From contig JAFZSI010000053.1 of assembly GCA_017619445.1 (NCBI GenBank), positions 1 to 64,000 of the forward strand: a stretch of DNA of 64,000 nt, written 5' to 3'. Origin of the DNA: Prevotella sp. (GTDB taxonomy: Bacteria > Bacteroidota > Bacteroidia > Bacteroidales > Bacteroidaceae). This document shows positions 1 through 8,733 of the stretch, piece after piece (position 1 is the first letter of the stretch; each line of letters starts with the position of its first letter). A program made the translations under genes and the position numbers. Below the pieces are notes generated by a model. The model was not told where the DNA came from, made no database searches, and saw nothing but the letters and a program-made list of their open reading frames with translations.

Positions 1-568
1 CTCCTCTCTCCTCTCTCCTCTCTCCTTCCCTCCTCTTCTCCTCCTGTTTCTCCAAGAAGTCGGTCACCTGCTCCACAGTGCTGCGCGTGACGGCCACGCG
101 GCCACTGCGGGTGTATTGAAGCACACAGTGATATTTGTCGAGTTCGTGGAACAAGGTGGTGATTTCCTCGGTCTGTCCACCCAGCATCACGGCAACATAC
201 GTGGGGTTCACCTCCATCACATTGCCGTCTGCGCGGCGGATGATACGCGAAATCTCTGGGTTTTCCAACACAATGGGTGTAGAGAGCTTGTAAAGACCCA
301 CCTCACGTATGAACAGCTGCTCGTCGGTGTAGTAGCTGGCTTTCACCACGTCGATTTTCTTTTCAATCTGCTTGGTGATTTTCACTATCTGGTCTTCGTC
401 GCTCCAGGCCGTGATGGTGTATTTATGCACACCAGGAATGCTCGACGCCGACACGTTGAGACTCTCGATGTTCACCTGCCGACGGGTGAACACAGCGGTA
501 ATCTGGTTCAATATACCGGCAATGTTCTCCGAATACACCAATAATGTATATAACTTCTTGAATTCCAT
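1..568 (-). CDS. ilvN: Acetolactate synthase small (regulatory) subunit, 3' end outside window
   Basis: Regulatory subunit of acetohydroxyacid synthase; it activates the IlvB catalytic subunit and confers valine feedback in the cytoplasm. The ATG at 568 begins MEFKKLYTLLVYSENIAG, an N-terminal ACT domain (about residues 1-80), followed by a C-terminal domain containing ADGNVMEVNPTYVAVMLGG. The frame is open to base 1 without a stop (189 codons), close to the usual family length, so nearly all of the protein is present. It lies downstream of ilvB and is probably cotranscribed with ilvD-ilvB. Odd feature: after LEKQEEK the frame runs into a purine-rich GAGAGG tandem repeat, so the last ~15 visible residues (Arg/Glu only) look repeat-derived rather than ancestral. 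Confidence 0.9.
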   Translation of the reverse strand, partial: MEFKKLYTLLVYSENIAGILNQITAVFTRRQVNIESLNVSASSIPGVHKYTITAWSDEDQIVKITKQIEKKIDVVKASYYTDEQLFIREVGLYKLSTPIVLENPEISRIIRRADGNVMEVNPTYVAVMLGGQTEEITTLFHELDKYHCVLQYTRSGRVAVTRSTVEQVTDFLEKQEEKRREGERREERG

Positions 569-570
569 AA

Positions 571-650
571 TTTTTTCGCTGACGCTCAACAACACGTCTC
601 AATTATCAATTTTTCGCTGACGCTCAACAACACGTCTCAATTGTCAATTT
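571..650. repeat. Two tandem copies of a ~33-bp intergenic repeat
   Basis: Two near-identical units starting TTTTTCGCTGACGCTCAAC and ending CACGTCTCAATT lie at about 571-605 and 609-642, followed by AATTATCAATT-type filler. They fill the ilvB-ilvN spacer. The layout (T-run, CGC, a short word, then AATT filler) resembles the other intergenic repeat units of this window. Confidence 0.75.
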
Positions 651-665
651 TCAATTATCAATTAT

Positions 666-2375
666 CTAAATTTCCAACTGCATTTCGTCGATGCTCTTGC
701 CCGGAGGAGTCATGGGCAGCACGTCGTCATCATCCAAGATGGCGCATTCCAGTATGTACGGGCCTTTTGTAGCAAGCATCTTCTCCACAGCAGCCTTCAA
801 TTCGTTGCGGTTGGTGACAGCTGCGTAGGGTATTCCGTAGCCCTGTGCAATGAGTTCGTAGCAGGGGTTCAGCATCTTTGTAAACGACTTGCGGCGATGC
901 CAGAACATATCTTGCCATTGGCGCACATTGCCGAGGTAGTTGTTGTTCATGACGACAATCTTCACGGGCGACTGCTGTTCCATGATGGTGCCCAGCTCCT
1001 GAATGTTCATCTGGAAACCACCATCGCCACAGAAGCAAACCACCGTGCGGTCAGGTGCGCCGAAGGTGGCTCCCACAGCTGCGGGAACACCATAGCCCAT
1101 GGTACCCAGTCCGCCGCTGGTGACGATGGAGCGTTTCTTATTGTAATAGGAATAGCGGGTAGCAAACAGCTGGTTCTGCCCCACATCGGTCACGGTGACA
1201 TTTTCGCCATGAGTAGCCTGTGCCACGGCATCAACGACCTCGCCCATCAACAGCGGCCCGCTCTTGGGATGCAGGGCTGGCATGATTACTTTATTATACT
1301 CTTTCTCTGCCAATGGTTTGAACGACTCGCGCCACTCGCTGTGGTCGCGTTTCTCAATCAGCCGTGTCAGTGAGGGCAGCGACTCTTTGCAGTCGGCCAC
1401 AATGGCCACATCGGTTTTCACACATTTGTCAATCTCGCTCTTGTCGATGTCAAGATGAATAATCTTTGCCTGCTTTGCGTATGTGTTTACATTGCCTGTC
1501 ACACGGTCACTGAAGCGCATACCGATGGCTATCAACACGTCACACTCCTGTTCCTTGATGTTGGGAGCATAGTTGCCGTGCATTCCTAACATGCCCACGT
1601 TCAGCGGATGGCTGCTGGGCAATGCCGAGAGTCCGAGCATGGTACGCGCGGCAGGTATGTCGGCTTTCTCAAGAAATGCCTTCAGTTCGTCTTGCGCATT
1701 TCCCAGTTCCACGCCTTGCCCCACAAGTGCCAACGGTTTGCGGGCATTGTTAATCAGGTTGGCAGCCTCGTTCACGGCTTCCATGTTGAGTTCGGGATAG
1801 GCTACATAGCTGCGCACGAAATCAGCCTTCTGCGGCACAAACTCCACCAACTCGGTCTGAGCGTTCTTCGGGAAGTCGAGCACCACAGGACCAGGCCTGC
1901 CACTACGGGCAATATAGAATGCGCGGTCCACGGCCCAGGCAATGTCGGCTGCGCGGCGTATCTGATAGCTCCATTTCGAAATAGGCTGGGCCACGCCCAC
2001 CAAGTCAACTTCCTGGAAAGCGTCTGTGCCGAGCGCACCGATGGGCACCTGACCGGCAATCACCACGATGGGGGTTGAGTCGAGCATGGCGTCGGCAATT
2101 CCCGTGAGGGTATTAGTGGCTCCCGGGCCGCTGGTGACAATACACACGCCCACCTCGCCACTCACTCGAGCGTAGCCTTCGGCAGCGTGTGTTGCGGCCT
2201 GCTCGTGGCGCACCAGGATGTGGTCGAAGGCTTTCTTCTCACCACGGGTATAGTCGTAGAGCGCGTCATAGACGGGCATGATGCTGCCACCGGGATAACC
2301 GAAAATGGTTTTCACCCCTTCGTTCTGCAGGGCGCGCATCAAGGCCTCGCTGCCTGTTATTTTTTCGTTTGCCAT
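666..2375 (-). CDS. ilvB: Acetolactate synthase large (catalytic) subunit
   Basis: ThDP-dependent enzyme that condenses two pyruvates, or pyruvate with 2-oxobutyrate, in the first common step of valine, leucine and isoleucine synthesis. The 569 residues match the family length. The catalytic glutamate is E58 in VRHEQAATHAAEGYAR. The ThDP/Mg motif starts with GDGG at residue 450 and closes with the NNN near 478. The N-terminal FGYPGGSIMPVYD and the FAD-domain region are intact. It starts 30 bp after the ilvD stop and is followed by ilvN, giving the order ilvD-ilvB-ilvN. No frameshift or missing motif was seen. Confidence 0.97.
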   Translation of the reverse strand: MANEKITGSEALMRALQNEGVKTIFGYPGGSIMPVYDALYDYTRGEKKAFDHILVRHEQAATHAAEGYARVSGEVGVCIVTSGPGATNTLTGIADAMLDSTPIVVIAGQVPIGALGTDAFQEVDLVGVAQPISKWSYQIRRAADIAWAVDRAFYIARSGRPGPVVLDFPKNAQTELVEFVPQKADFVRSYVAYPELNMEAVNEAANLINNARKPLALVGQGVELGNAQDELKAFLEKADIPAARTMLGLSALPSSHPLNVGMLGMHGNYAPNIKEQECDVLIAIGMRFSDRVTGNVNTYAKQAKIIHLDIDKSEIDKCVKTDVAIVADCKESLPSLTRLIEKRDHSEWRESFKPLAEKEYNKVIMPALHPKSGPLLMGEVVDAVAQATHGENVTVTDVGQNQLFATRYSYYNKKRSIVTSGGLGTMGYGVPAAVGATFGAPDRTVVCFCGDGGFQMNIQELGTIMEQQSPVKIVVMNNNYLGNVRQWQDMFWHRRKSFTKMLNPCYELIAQGYGIPYAAVTNRNELKAAVEKMLATKGPYILECAILDDDDVLPMTPPGKSIDEMQLEI

Positions 2376-2405
2376 TTATAGTTTATGATAATGGTTGTTT
2401 GGTTC

Positions 2406-4190
2406 TTAATCAATGATGCGGATGCCGCCCTTGTCGGCCGACGATACACTCTGGGCGTATGCGCGCAGGGCTTTCGACACCACGCGGTTGCGCTTCAGCG
2501 GCTGCTGCGGACGTGCGGCCAGTTCCTCGTCGGTGAGCTTCACATTGATGCTGCGCGAGGGAATATCGATGACAATGATGTCTCCGTCCTTAATCTTGCC
2601 GATGTTGCCGCCGTTGGCCGCCTCGGGTGAGATGTGGCCGATGCTCAGGCCGCTGGTACCGCCCGAGAAACGCCCGTCGGTTATCAGCGCACACTCCTTA
2701 CCGAGGTGCATCGACTTGATGTAACTTGTGGGATAGAGCATCTCCTGCATGCCAGGGCCTCCCTTCGGTCCTTCGTGGGTAATCACCACACAGTCACCAC
2801 TCTTCACCTTGCCTCCCAAGATTCCCTCGCAGGCATCTTCCTGCGAGTCAAACACCACGGCCGGACCTTCGAAGTGCCACAGGGCTTCGTCAACGCCTGC
2901 GGTCTTCACTACGCAGCCGTCCTGGGCGATATTGCCGAAAAGCATGGCCAGTCCGCCGTCCTTGGTGTAGGCATGCTCGATGTCACGAATGCAGCCGTTG
3001 GTGCGGTCGGTGTCGAGCGCGTCGTAGCGTTCGCTCTGACTGCCCATCTTCGTGCTGAAACGGTTGCCGGGAGCGGAAAAGTAGATGGAAGGCTGACTCG
3101 TTATGTCATATTTCTTCAAAGCCTCCTCCAACGTCATACCATCCACGCGGATAGCTGTGCCGTCGATGAGCCCACCCTTATTCAACTCGTTGAGGATGCC
3201 CAGGATGCCACCGGCACGGTTGCACTCCTGCACGCTGTACTTCTGTGTGTTGGGAGCCAGTTTGCAGAGGCAGGGCGTGCGGCGCGACAGCTCGTCAATA
3301 TCCTTCATGGTGAAATCCACCCCACCCTCCTGTGCCACAGCCAAAAGATGGAGCACGGTGTTGGTGCTTCCGCCCATGGCAATGTCGAGCGTCATGGCAT
3401 TGAGGAACGCCTTGCGCGTGGCAATGCTTCTCGGCAGCACGCTCTCATCGCCGTCCTCGTAGTAGGCCAGCGCATTCTTCACAATCTGGCGGGCGGCCTG
3501 ACGGAACAGTTCAACGCGGTTTGTATGCGTGGCCAATATCGTTCCATTGCCGGGCAGCGAGAGTCCGATGGCCTCGGTCAGCGAGTTCATCGAGTTGGCC
3601 GTGAACATGCCGGAGCATGAGCCGCAACCCGGGCAGGCACACTGCTCAATCTCACGCATCTCCTCGTCGCTTACGCTGGGGTCTGCGCCCTTCACCATGG
3701 CCGTGATGAGGTCGGCATTCTCGCCGCGCCACCGTCCGGCCTCCATGGGGCCGCCGGAGCAGAACACAGCGGGGATGTTCATTCGCATGGCAGCCATCAG
3801 CATGCCTGGCGTCACCTTGTCGCAGTTGGAGATGCAAATCATGGCATCGGCCTTGTGGGCATTGACCATGTATTCCACCGAGTCGGCAATAATGTCGCGG
3901 CTGGGAAGGCTGTAAAGCATCCCGTCGTGCCCCATGGCGATGCCGTCGTCGATGGCGATGGTGTTGAACTCAGCGGCATAGCAGCCCATCTTCTCTATTT
4001 CCTCGCGCACTATCTGGCCAATCTCGTGCAAATGAGTGTGACCTGGCACAAACTGTGTGAACGAATTGACAATGGCAATAATGGGTTTGCCAAACTGCTC
4101 GTGCTTCATGCCCGTGGCCACCCACAGGGCACGTGCGCCAGCCATACGGCGGCCTTCTGTGCACACGCTGCTTCTCAACTGGTGTTTCAT
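2406..4190 (-). CDS. ilvD: Dihydroxy-acid dehydratase
   Basis: Fe-S enzyme that dehydrates 2,3-dihydroxyisovalerate and its methylvalerate homologue in branched-chain amino acid synthesis. Family motifs are intact: Cys in [10 protein letters not shown] and the cluster region [19 protein letters not shown] chose the ATG at 4190 ([15 protein letters not shown], 594 residues) over the ATG at 4226, because the family begins here and the extra 12 residues are basic and atypical. It is the first gene of the ilvD-ilvB-ilvN operon, with a consensus promoter about 50 bp upstream. The short leader leaves no room for a branched-chain attenuator peptide. Confidence 0.96.
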   Translation of the reverse strand: MKHQLRSSVCTEGRRMAGARALWVATGMKHEQFGKPIIAIVNSFTQFVPGHTHLHEIGQIVREEIEKMGCYAAEFNTIAIDDGIAMGHDGMLYSLPSRDIIADSVEYMVNAHKADAMICISNCDKVTPGMLMAAMRMNIPAVFCSGGPMEAGRWRGENADLITAMVKGADPSVSDEEMREIEQCACPGCGSCSGMFTANSMNSLTEAIGLSLPGNGTILATHTNRVELFRQAARQIVKNALAYYEDGDESVLPRSIATRKAFLNAMTLDIAMGGSTNTVLHLLAVAQEGGVDFTMKDIDELSRRTPCLCKLAPNTQKYSVQECNRAGGILGILNELNKGGLIDGTAIRVDGMTLEEALKKYDITSQPSIYFSAPGNRFSTKMGSQSERYDALDTDRTNGCIRDIEHAYTKDGGLAMLFGNIAQDGCVVKTAGVDEALWHFEGPAVVFDSQEDACEGILGGKVKSGDCVVITHEGPKGGPGMQEMLYPTSYIKSMHLGKECALITDGRFSGGTSGLSIGHISPEAANGGNIGKIKDGDIIVIDIPSRSINVKLTDEELAARPQQPLKRNRVVSKALRAYAQSVSSADKGGIRIID

Positions 4191-4239
4191 ATCTTTTACC
4201 AATGGTTTTCGGATTCTTATTCTCAAAACAAAATGATTT

Positions 4240-4270
4240 GCAAAGATACGCTGTTTTTCCTAAATTGCCA
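4240..4270 (-). promoter_or_regulatory. Promoter of the ilvD operon
   Basis: On the minus strand 4248-4240 reads TATCTTTGC, an exact Bacteroidetes -7 box (TAnnTTTGC). A TTGG near 4270-4266 is a plausible -33 element at about the right spacing. Predicted start of transcription is near 4233, giving a leader of about 45 nt. Confidence 0.7.
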
Positions 4271-4404
4271 ACATTTTTGCACGTAATTTGTTCGGAAAGT
4301 ACGAAAATGCAACTATTTAGCCCATTATGATGCGAACAATAGTGCACGTTGTTGACACCACCCTACACGCCATGAAATCAAAGTGCGGCTTTACACTCAA
4401 TAAA

Positions 4405-4456
4405 CTGAGTAAGTGAGCGCAAAGAAAGCTTGTTTTCTTTGCCGAACGAGAAGTTT
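4405..4456. repeat. Hairpin repeat family H, copy 1 (promoter boxes absent)
   Basis: Flank AAGTGAGCG, then an inner inverted repeat CAAAGAAA / TTTCTTTG, then flank CCGAACGA. The flanks match copies at 28.15, 35.47, 62.86 and 62.95 kb, while the stem sequence is different and still self-complementary. This copy lacks the GCAAAGGTA end that supplies a -7 box in copies 2-4. Confidence 0.65.
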
Positions 4457-4463
4457 TTATCTA

Positions 4464-4479
4464 AATTTTCTAGAAAATT
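4464..4479. repeat. Dispersed palindrome family A, copy 1
   Basis: AATTTTCTAGAAAATT, a perfect 16-bp palindrome. It is followed by GTCGTAAAC and further on by GCAAAGCATAGAGTTACGA, the same flanking vocabulary as the copies near 14.8, 28.4, 48.9 and 53.7 kb. Confidence 0.75.
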
Positions 4480-4546
4480 CTGTCGTAAACATGGCAATTG
4501 CTCACACAACACATCACTTTATTTTCGCAAAGCATAGAGTTACGAA

Positions 4547-4586
4547 AACAAAGGGCCACTTTAGCGCGCTAAAGTGGCCCTTTGTT
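4547..4586 (-). terminator. Rho-independent terminator of the OmpA gene
   Basis: A perfect 40-bp palindrome with two 20-bp arms and no spacer (arms read AACAAAGGGCCACTTTAGCG and its complement). It lies 47 bp downstream of the OmpA stop. On the minus strand the right arm is followed by TTTTCG. In RNA the central bases would form the loop. Confidence 0.8.
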
Positions 4587-4632
4587 GCAATCTCTGCGGA
4601 ATCTATGTTTCCAAGTTCAAAGTTCAAAAATA

Positions 4633-5814
4633 TTACTTGGTGTTGTCGTTGAACGTTGCGACGCGGTTGAACTCAACCTGCTCGAACAATGTGGAGGTAG
4701 GACCGCAGCCAATGGTGGTGAGACGGCTTGAGCTGATGCCGTAACGGCTGACGAGCACATTTTTAACCGACTCAGCGCGGGCCTCTGAGAGGCGCTGGTT
4801 CAGCTCGGGATCGCCTTCGGGTGAGGCATAACCCTTGATTTCCACGCGGGCATTGGGATGGTTGCGCATATAGATGGCAATGAGCTCAATCTGTGCCATC
4901 TGAGCAGGCTCATCGTTCGACTTGCCCTGCTTGAAGATGACGGTGGGAAGCAGGTTGGTGGCTGTAGTCTGTTGCTGAACGATGACGGGTTTCTTCTCGT
5001 TCTTGCATTCGCGCAGCTGGCGTGCCAGCTCTGCAATCTCGTTGTCCTTGGAAGCCAGGTCGGCATCGCGTCCCACAATTTCGTTGCGCAGGCTGTTGAT
5101 GCGGGCGTTGAGGGCGTCAATCTCACTCAGGTCCTTAATCTGGGCAGTGGTGAAATAGTGCTCGCCGTTGCTGTTGCGGAAGCGGTAGATGATACCAGCA
5201 TTGAGTTGGAACATCGAGTTGTTGATGTTGTAAGAGGGCTGGAACGTGTTCACGCCGGCCTTGTAGGTTTCTTTCACATGGTTTGAAGCGCCACCGAGGA
5301 AGCACCACGTCATTGAAGGCTCCACATAGATTTGCCAAGCCTTGCTCTCACCCAAGTTGAAGGCCAAGTCAAGACCCACTTTCGAGGTGCCGTGGTTAGC
5401 CGTCTTATAAACATTGTGCGAGAACAGGTGTCCCCATCCGATACCAGCTACTGCCGACACCTCAAAGGGACGGGGCTGACCCTGGTAGCCTCCAAACCAG
5501 TTGCTCAGGTTGACGGTTCCCAACAGCGAGAGGTTGGTGAAGCGGAACGCTGTGCCCGACGACTTGTAAGGTTTGTTAGAGAAGTAGGCGTTACCCTCAA
5601 TGGCAAGGCCGAAAACAGGAGTAAAATAGCGCCCGATGCGCAGTCCGGCATTGGGATTGAGGTTCTTCAGCCAGTTGCTGCCTACGGTCTTGGCAGCTAC
5701 ACCACCATTCACACCGATGTAGATGTTGTCTGTCGATTTGCTTTCTGTCAGTGCCTGTGCCGACACTGTTGTTGCCACTACGAGAGCGGCAAGCATCATC
5801 ATGATTTTTTTCAT
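4633..5814 (-). CDS. OmpA-family outer membrane protein
   Basis: A 393-residue protein with a clear signal peptide (MKKIMMMLAALVVATTVSAQ). It has an N-terminal beta-barrel of about 200 residues (alternating aromatic strands such as FRIGRYFTPVFGLAIEGNAYF-like segments), a short coiled linker (about 225-270, rich in Asn/Arg/Glu) and a C-terminal OmpA peptidoglycan-binding domain (about 285-385). That domain contains ARVEIKGYASPEGDPELNQR and LSEARAESVKNVL. Likely role: tethering the outer membrane to peptidoglycan, possibly with porin activity. Monocistronic, with its own promoter and a strong palindromic terminator. The fold is clear; the exact orthologue is not assigned. Confidence 0.9.
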   Translation of the reverse strand: MKKIMMMLAALVVATTVSAQALTESKSTDNIYIGVNGGVAAKTVGSNWLKNLNPNAGLRIGRYFTPVFGLAIEGNAYFSNKPYKSSGTAFRFTNLSLLGTVNLSNWFGGYQGQPRPFEVSAVAGIGWGHLFSHNVYKTANHGTSKVGLDLAFNLGESKAWQIYVEPSMTWCFLGGASNHVKETYKAGVNTFQPSYNINNSMFQLNAGIIYRFRNSNGEHYFTTAQIKDLSEIDALNARINSLRNEIVGRDADLASKDNEIAELARQLRECKNEKKPVIVQQQTTATNLLPTVIFKQGKSNDEPAQMAQIELIAIYMRNHPNARVEIKGYASPEGDPELNQRLSEARAESVKNVLVSRYGISSSRLTTIGCGPTSTLFEQVEFNRVATFNDNTK

Positions 5815-5849
5815 AATTCTACTCTATGATAAATTAATACTTATTCTTA

Positions 5850-5880
5850 ACAAATGTAAGATGATGCAAAATAAATCAAA
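5850..5880 (-). promoter_or_regulatory. Promoter of the OmpA gene
   Basis: Minus strand 5858-5850 reads TACATTTGT (near-consensus -7) and 5880-5877 reads TTTG (-33), 18-19 bp apart. Start of transcription is expected near 5843, about 30 bp before the ATG at 5814. Confidence 0.65.
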
Positions 5881-6025
5881 AAGATTGGAACAACCAAATA
5901 AAAATGACAAATAATAGAGCTAACCGCACGTATTCATGACAAAAAACAAGGAAAAAAGCAGAAAATTACCTTTTTTAACCCTAAAAATGCGGCAAGGAAA
6001 GCCTTTTTGTCGTATCTTCGCACGT

Positions 6026-6535
6026 ATGAAACGAATCATCTTGATTACAGGAGGCCAGCGGTCGGGCAAAAGCGCTTATGCAGAGTCTTTGGCACTGAAA
6101 CTGACCGACCGCCCCGTATATTTGGCCACGGCCCACGTGTGGGACGAAGAGTTCCGCCAGCGCATTCTGCGCCACCAGCAGCGGCGTGGCCCCCAGTGGA
6201 CCAATATTGAGGAGGAAAAACACCTGAGCCGCCACAACGTGACGGGGCGCGTGGTGGTAATCGACTGCATCACGCTCTGGTGCACCAACTTCTATAGTTC
6301 AGCCCCCAACAACACCGACGAGACATTAGAGAAACTGAAAGCGGAGTTCGACCGCTTCACCTCCTACGAGGCCACATTCATATTCGTCACCAACGAGATT
6401 GGCAGCGGCGGCGTGAGCACAAATGCCGTGCAGCGGCAATTCACCGACCTGCAGGGCTGGATGAACCAATACGTGGCGCAGAAGGCCGACGAGGTGATTC
6501 TGATGGTGAGCGGCATCGCGGTAAAAATAAAATGA
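6026..6535 (+). CDS. cobU: Bifunctional adenosylcobinamide kinase / adenosylcobinamide-phosphate guanylyltransferase
   Basis: Phosphorylates adenosylcobinamide and transfers GMP to give AdoCbi-GDP, the activated ring for lower-ligand attachment. The start at 6026 gives MKRIILITGGQRSGKSAYAE, where the P-loop GGQRSGKS is at the family position; an in-frame ATG 30 codons upstream adds unrelated sequence. 169 residues, normal size. The guanylylation histidine region is present as HVWDEEFRQRILRHQQRR, and VTNEIGSGGV follows. It opens a cobU-cobT-cobS-cobC cluster. A -7-like TATCTTCGC at 6013-6021 lies only 4 bp before the ATG, so a leaderless or very short-leader transcript is possible. No B12 riboswitch was recognised upstream. 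Confidence 0.93.
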   Translation: MKRIILITGGQRSGKSAYAESLALKLTDRPVYLATAHVWDEEFRQRILRHQQRRGPQWTNIEEEKHLSRHNVTGRVVVIDCITLWCTNFYSSAPNNTDETLEKLKAEFDRFTSYEATFIFVTNEIGSGGVSTNAVQRQFTDLQGWMNQYVAQKADEVILMVSGIAVKIK

Positions 6536-6558
6536 CAGACCAATTATTCAACTGAAGA

Positions 6559-7599
6559 ATGAGAAGTTTCAACATCCGTCAGCCCGACCAGCAACTGCGG
6601 GCTGCGATTCAAGATAAAATAGACAACCTCAACAAGCCCAAAGGCGCCTTGGGCGTACTTGAAGATTTGGCCTTGCAAATATGCCTTGCACAACAAACAC
6701 TCACGCCTAAGCTCTGCCACCCCAGTCATCTGCTTTTCGGTGGTGACCACGGCATTGAGCGCGAGGGGGTCAGCGTGAGCCCGCGTGATGTCACCTGGCA
6801 ACAGATGATAAACTTCACCCGTGGCGGTGGGGGCGTTAACATGTTCTGCCGACAGCACGGTTTCAGCCTGCGCATCATCGATGTGGGGGTTGATTACGAC
6901 CTCAGTGAAGTTGGCGGCATCATCAACAGGAAGATTGCCCGCGGCACCCGCAACTTTCTCTACGAACCCGCCATGAGCGAAGAACAATTTGACCGCGCCA
7001 TCACCGTGGGGCGCGAAATGGCCGACCTGTGTGCCGACGAGGGTTGCAACATTCTCTGTATCGGCGAAATGGGCATTGCCAACACGTCGCCCAGCAGCAT
7101 CTGGATGCATCTTTTTGGAAACATTCCGCTCGACGAGTGTATCGGTGCAGGCGCAGGACTCGACACCCTGGGCATACAGCACAAACGCGAAGTGCTGCAC
7201 GAGGCTGTCAAGAGGGCCGCACCCGTTCTGAATTCCGTGCAATCTGTCATCCGCTATTTCGGTGGTTTTGAGATGGTGGCAGCCATCGGAGCCATGCTCC
7301 GCGCTGCCGAACTGAAGATGCTGGTCATGGTGGATGGATTCATCATGTCGGCCTGCATGATGGCCGCATCCCGACTCTATCCCGATGTGCTCAGCTATGC
7401 CATCTTCGGACACTGCGGTGACGAAAGCGGGCACTGCCGTATGCTCCAGCTGATGAATGCCCGCCCGCTGTTGCAACTCAATATGCGACTGGGCGAGGGA
7501 ACAGGCGCGCTCTGCTCCTACCCCATCATCCAGAGTGCCGTAAACATGATGAACGAAATGAACAATTTCGACAACGCACACATCACGAAATACTTTTAA
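6559..7599 (+). CDS. cobT: Nicotinate-nucleotide--dimethylbenzimidazole phosphoribosyltransferase
   Basis: Transfers phosphoribose from nicotinate mononucleotide to the lower-ligand base, making the alpha-riboside phosphate used by CobS. 346 residues, normal length. Diagnostic stretches are LNKPKGALGVLEDLALQIC (substrate loop), FGGDHGIEREGVS, GEMGIANTSPSS and GAGLDTLGIQHKR. The catalytic glutamate region near the C terminus is present (RLGEGTGA). It begins 23 bp after the cobU stop, in the same direction. Antisense frames over this gene (for example 6544-7647 minus) are composition shadows. Confidence 0.95.
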   Translation: MRSFNIRQPDQQLRAAIQDKIDNLNKPKGALGVLEDLALQICLAQQTLTPKLCHPSHLLFGGDHGIEREGVSVSPRDVTWQQMINFTRGGGGVNMFCRQHGFSLRIIDVGVDYDLSEVGGIINRKIARGTRNFLYEPAMSEEQFDRAITVGREMADLCADEGCNILCIGEMGIANTSPSSIWMHLFGNIPLDECIGAGAGLDTLGIQHKREVLHEAVKRAAPVLNSVQSVIRYFGGFEMVAAIGAMLRAAELKMLVMVDGFIMSACMMAASRLYPDVLSYAIFGHCGDESGHCRMLQLMNARPLLQLNMRLGEGTGALCSYPIIQSAVNMMNEMNNFDNAHITKYF

Positions 7600-7619
7600 G
7601 AGAGAGGAGAGAGGAGTAA

Positions 7620-7932
7620 AGGAGTTATATGAATTCTGCGAATTCATTGGAAGTTAACGGAAGTTAGCGGACATATGCTGAACTATTGTCAGTTAACTCC
7701 CTGAGCGGTCGCAGACCGCGATAACTTCAGTTAACTCCCGATAACTCCTGCTAACTCCCTTTAAGTTTTCAAAGAAGAGGAAGTATTAAATTGGAGTTCC
7801 TTGAGCTCCGCGAAAAAATCCGTAAATAGTAAATAGTAAATAGGAGTTCCTTGAGCTCCGCGAAAAAATTGTCAAATAACATAATTAACAAATAAATTGT
7901 AAATTGTAAATTGTCAAATTGTAAATAAAAAG
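7620..7932. repeat. Intergenic repeats between cobT and cobS (families B and C)
   Basis: Contains family B copy 1 (core 7649-7748, with the centre GCGGTCGCAGACCGC and GTTAACTCC-type ends), a common tail at 7749-7791 (AAAGAAGAGGAAGTATTAAA), and two copies of a 26-bp unit at 7793-7818 and 7843-7868 (GGAGTTCCTTGAGCTCC then GCGAAAAAA). AATTGTAAATTGTCAAATTG filler runs up to the cobS start. No gene in the gap. Confidence 0.85.
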
Positions 7933-8727
7933 ATGGAAGTAAACATAGACAACACAAAATGGTATGAACGCATCCTGGCCTCGTTCATATTCTTCACCCG
8001 ACTGCCCTTCTGGCGCATCAAGCAGCCACCGCAACAATGCTATAAAGCCGTGGTAGAGCACTGGCCCCTTGTCGGATGGCTCACCGGCAGCATCATGGCC
8101 GCCATCATCTGGTTAGGCAGCATGGTGTTCCCCTTCCCCATCGCACTACTGATAGCCATTGTTGTGCGCATCCTCATCACCGGTGCATTGCATGAGGATG
8201 GGCTGGCCGACTTCTGCGACGGCTTTGGCGGAGGAGGAAACAACCGCGAGCGAGTGCTCGAAATCATGAAAGACTCGCGCATCGGCACCTACGGAGTGCT
8301 GGGACTCATACTCTATTTCGCACTTCTCTACTGCACACTGCTCCACCTGCAACCCTTCTATGCCGCTTTGGCTGTGCTGGCGGGCGACGCATACAGCAAG
8401 ATGGTGGCCGGGCAAATCATCATGTTCCTCCCCTATGCCCGTTCAGAGGAAACCGCCAAGAACCATACCGTCTATCGCAAGTTCAGTCCCGCAGCAGGCT
8501 TCAGTCTCTTTGTCCAGGGCATGCTGCCCATGACACCTTTATTATATATAGGCATCACGGAGGGTTGGCTAAGCTGGGACCTCATCATCTTCATCCCCTG
8601 CCTATGCATGTATTTCCTCTACCTGTTCATCAACCGACGGCTGCACGGCTATACCGGCGACTGCTGCGGAGCCATGTGCCTGCTCATCGAACTGAGTTTC
8701 TACCTCACATTGGGTGTTAGGTGTTAG
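7933..8727 (+). CDS. cobS: Adenosylcobinamide-GDP ribazoletransferase (cobalamin synthase)
   Basis: Integral membrane enzyme that joins AdoCbi-GDP with alpha-ribazole(-phosphate), the last ring-assembly step. 264 residues with about six hydrophobic segments. The family signature is GALHEDGLADFCDGFGGG, followed by KDSRIGTYGVLGL; the aspartates coordinate Mg2+. FFTRLPFW near the N terminus is also typical. The start follows AT-rich filler ending in AAAAAGATGG. The gene is flanked on both sides by family B repeats whose cores face opposite ways. Confidence 0.94.
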   Translation: MEVNIDNTKWYERILASFIFFTRLPFWRIKQPPQQCYKAVVEHWPLVGWLTGSIMAAIIWLGSMVFPFPIALLIAIVVRILITGALHEDGLADFCDGFGGGGNNRERVLEIMKDSRIGTYGVLGLILYFALLYCTLLHLQPFYAALAVLAGDAYSKMVAGQIIMFLPYARSEETAKNHTVYRKFSPAAGFSLFVQGMLPMTPLLYIGITEGWLSWDLIIFIPCLCMYFLYLFINRRLHGYTGDCCGAMCLLIELSFYLTLGVRC

Positions 8728-8733
8728 GTGATA

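Larger units (their letters stand above)
4249..4632. other. Intergenic region carrying dispersed repeats and a terminator
   Basis: No convincing gene. It holds a partial copy of the hairpin repeat (conserved flanks AAGTGAGCG and CCGAACGA, 4405-4456), one copy of the TTTTCTAGAAAA palindrome (4464-4479), and a large palindromic terminator (4547-4586) behind the OmpA gene. A 79-codon plus-strand frame at 4413-4652 crosses these repeats and the terminator and is not credible as a gene. Confidence 0.7.

Noticed and set aside
2634..3620. Long plus-strand frame (328 codons) opposite ilvD
   Set aside because: Shadow of ilvD; His/Gln/Val-rich translation with no motif and no ribosome site.
4191..4350. 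Branched-chain leader peptide and attenuator upstream of ilvD
   Set aside because: Promoter to start codon is about 45 nt; no run of Ile/Leu/Val codons and no competing hairpins.
4413..4652. 79-codon plus-strand ORF downstream of the OmpA gene
   Set aside because: Made of family H and A repeats and the OmpA terminator palindrome, and it enters the OmpA gene antisense.
5860..6025. Cobalamin riboswitch upstream of cobU
   Set aside because: Expected by function, but no B12-box-like core or long structured leader is visible; the promoter-like box lies directly at the start codon.
6544..7647. Long minus-strand frame (367 codons) opposite cobT
   Set aside because: cobT has all family motifs on the plus strand; the antisense frame has no recognisable domain and arises from codon composition.
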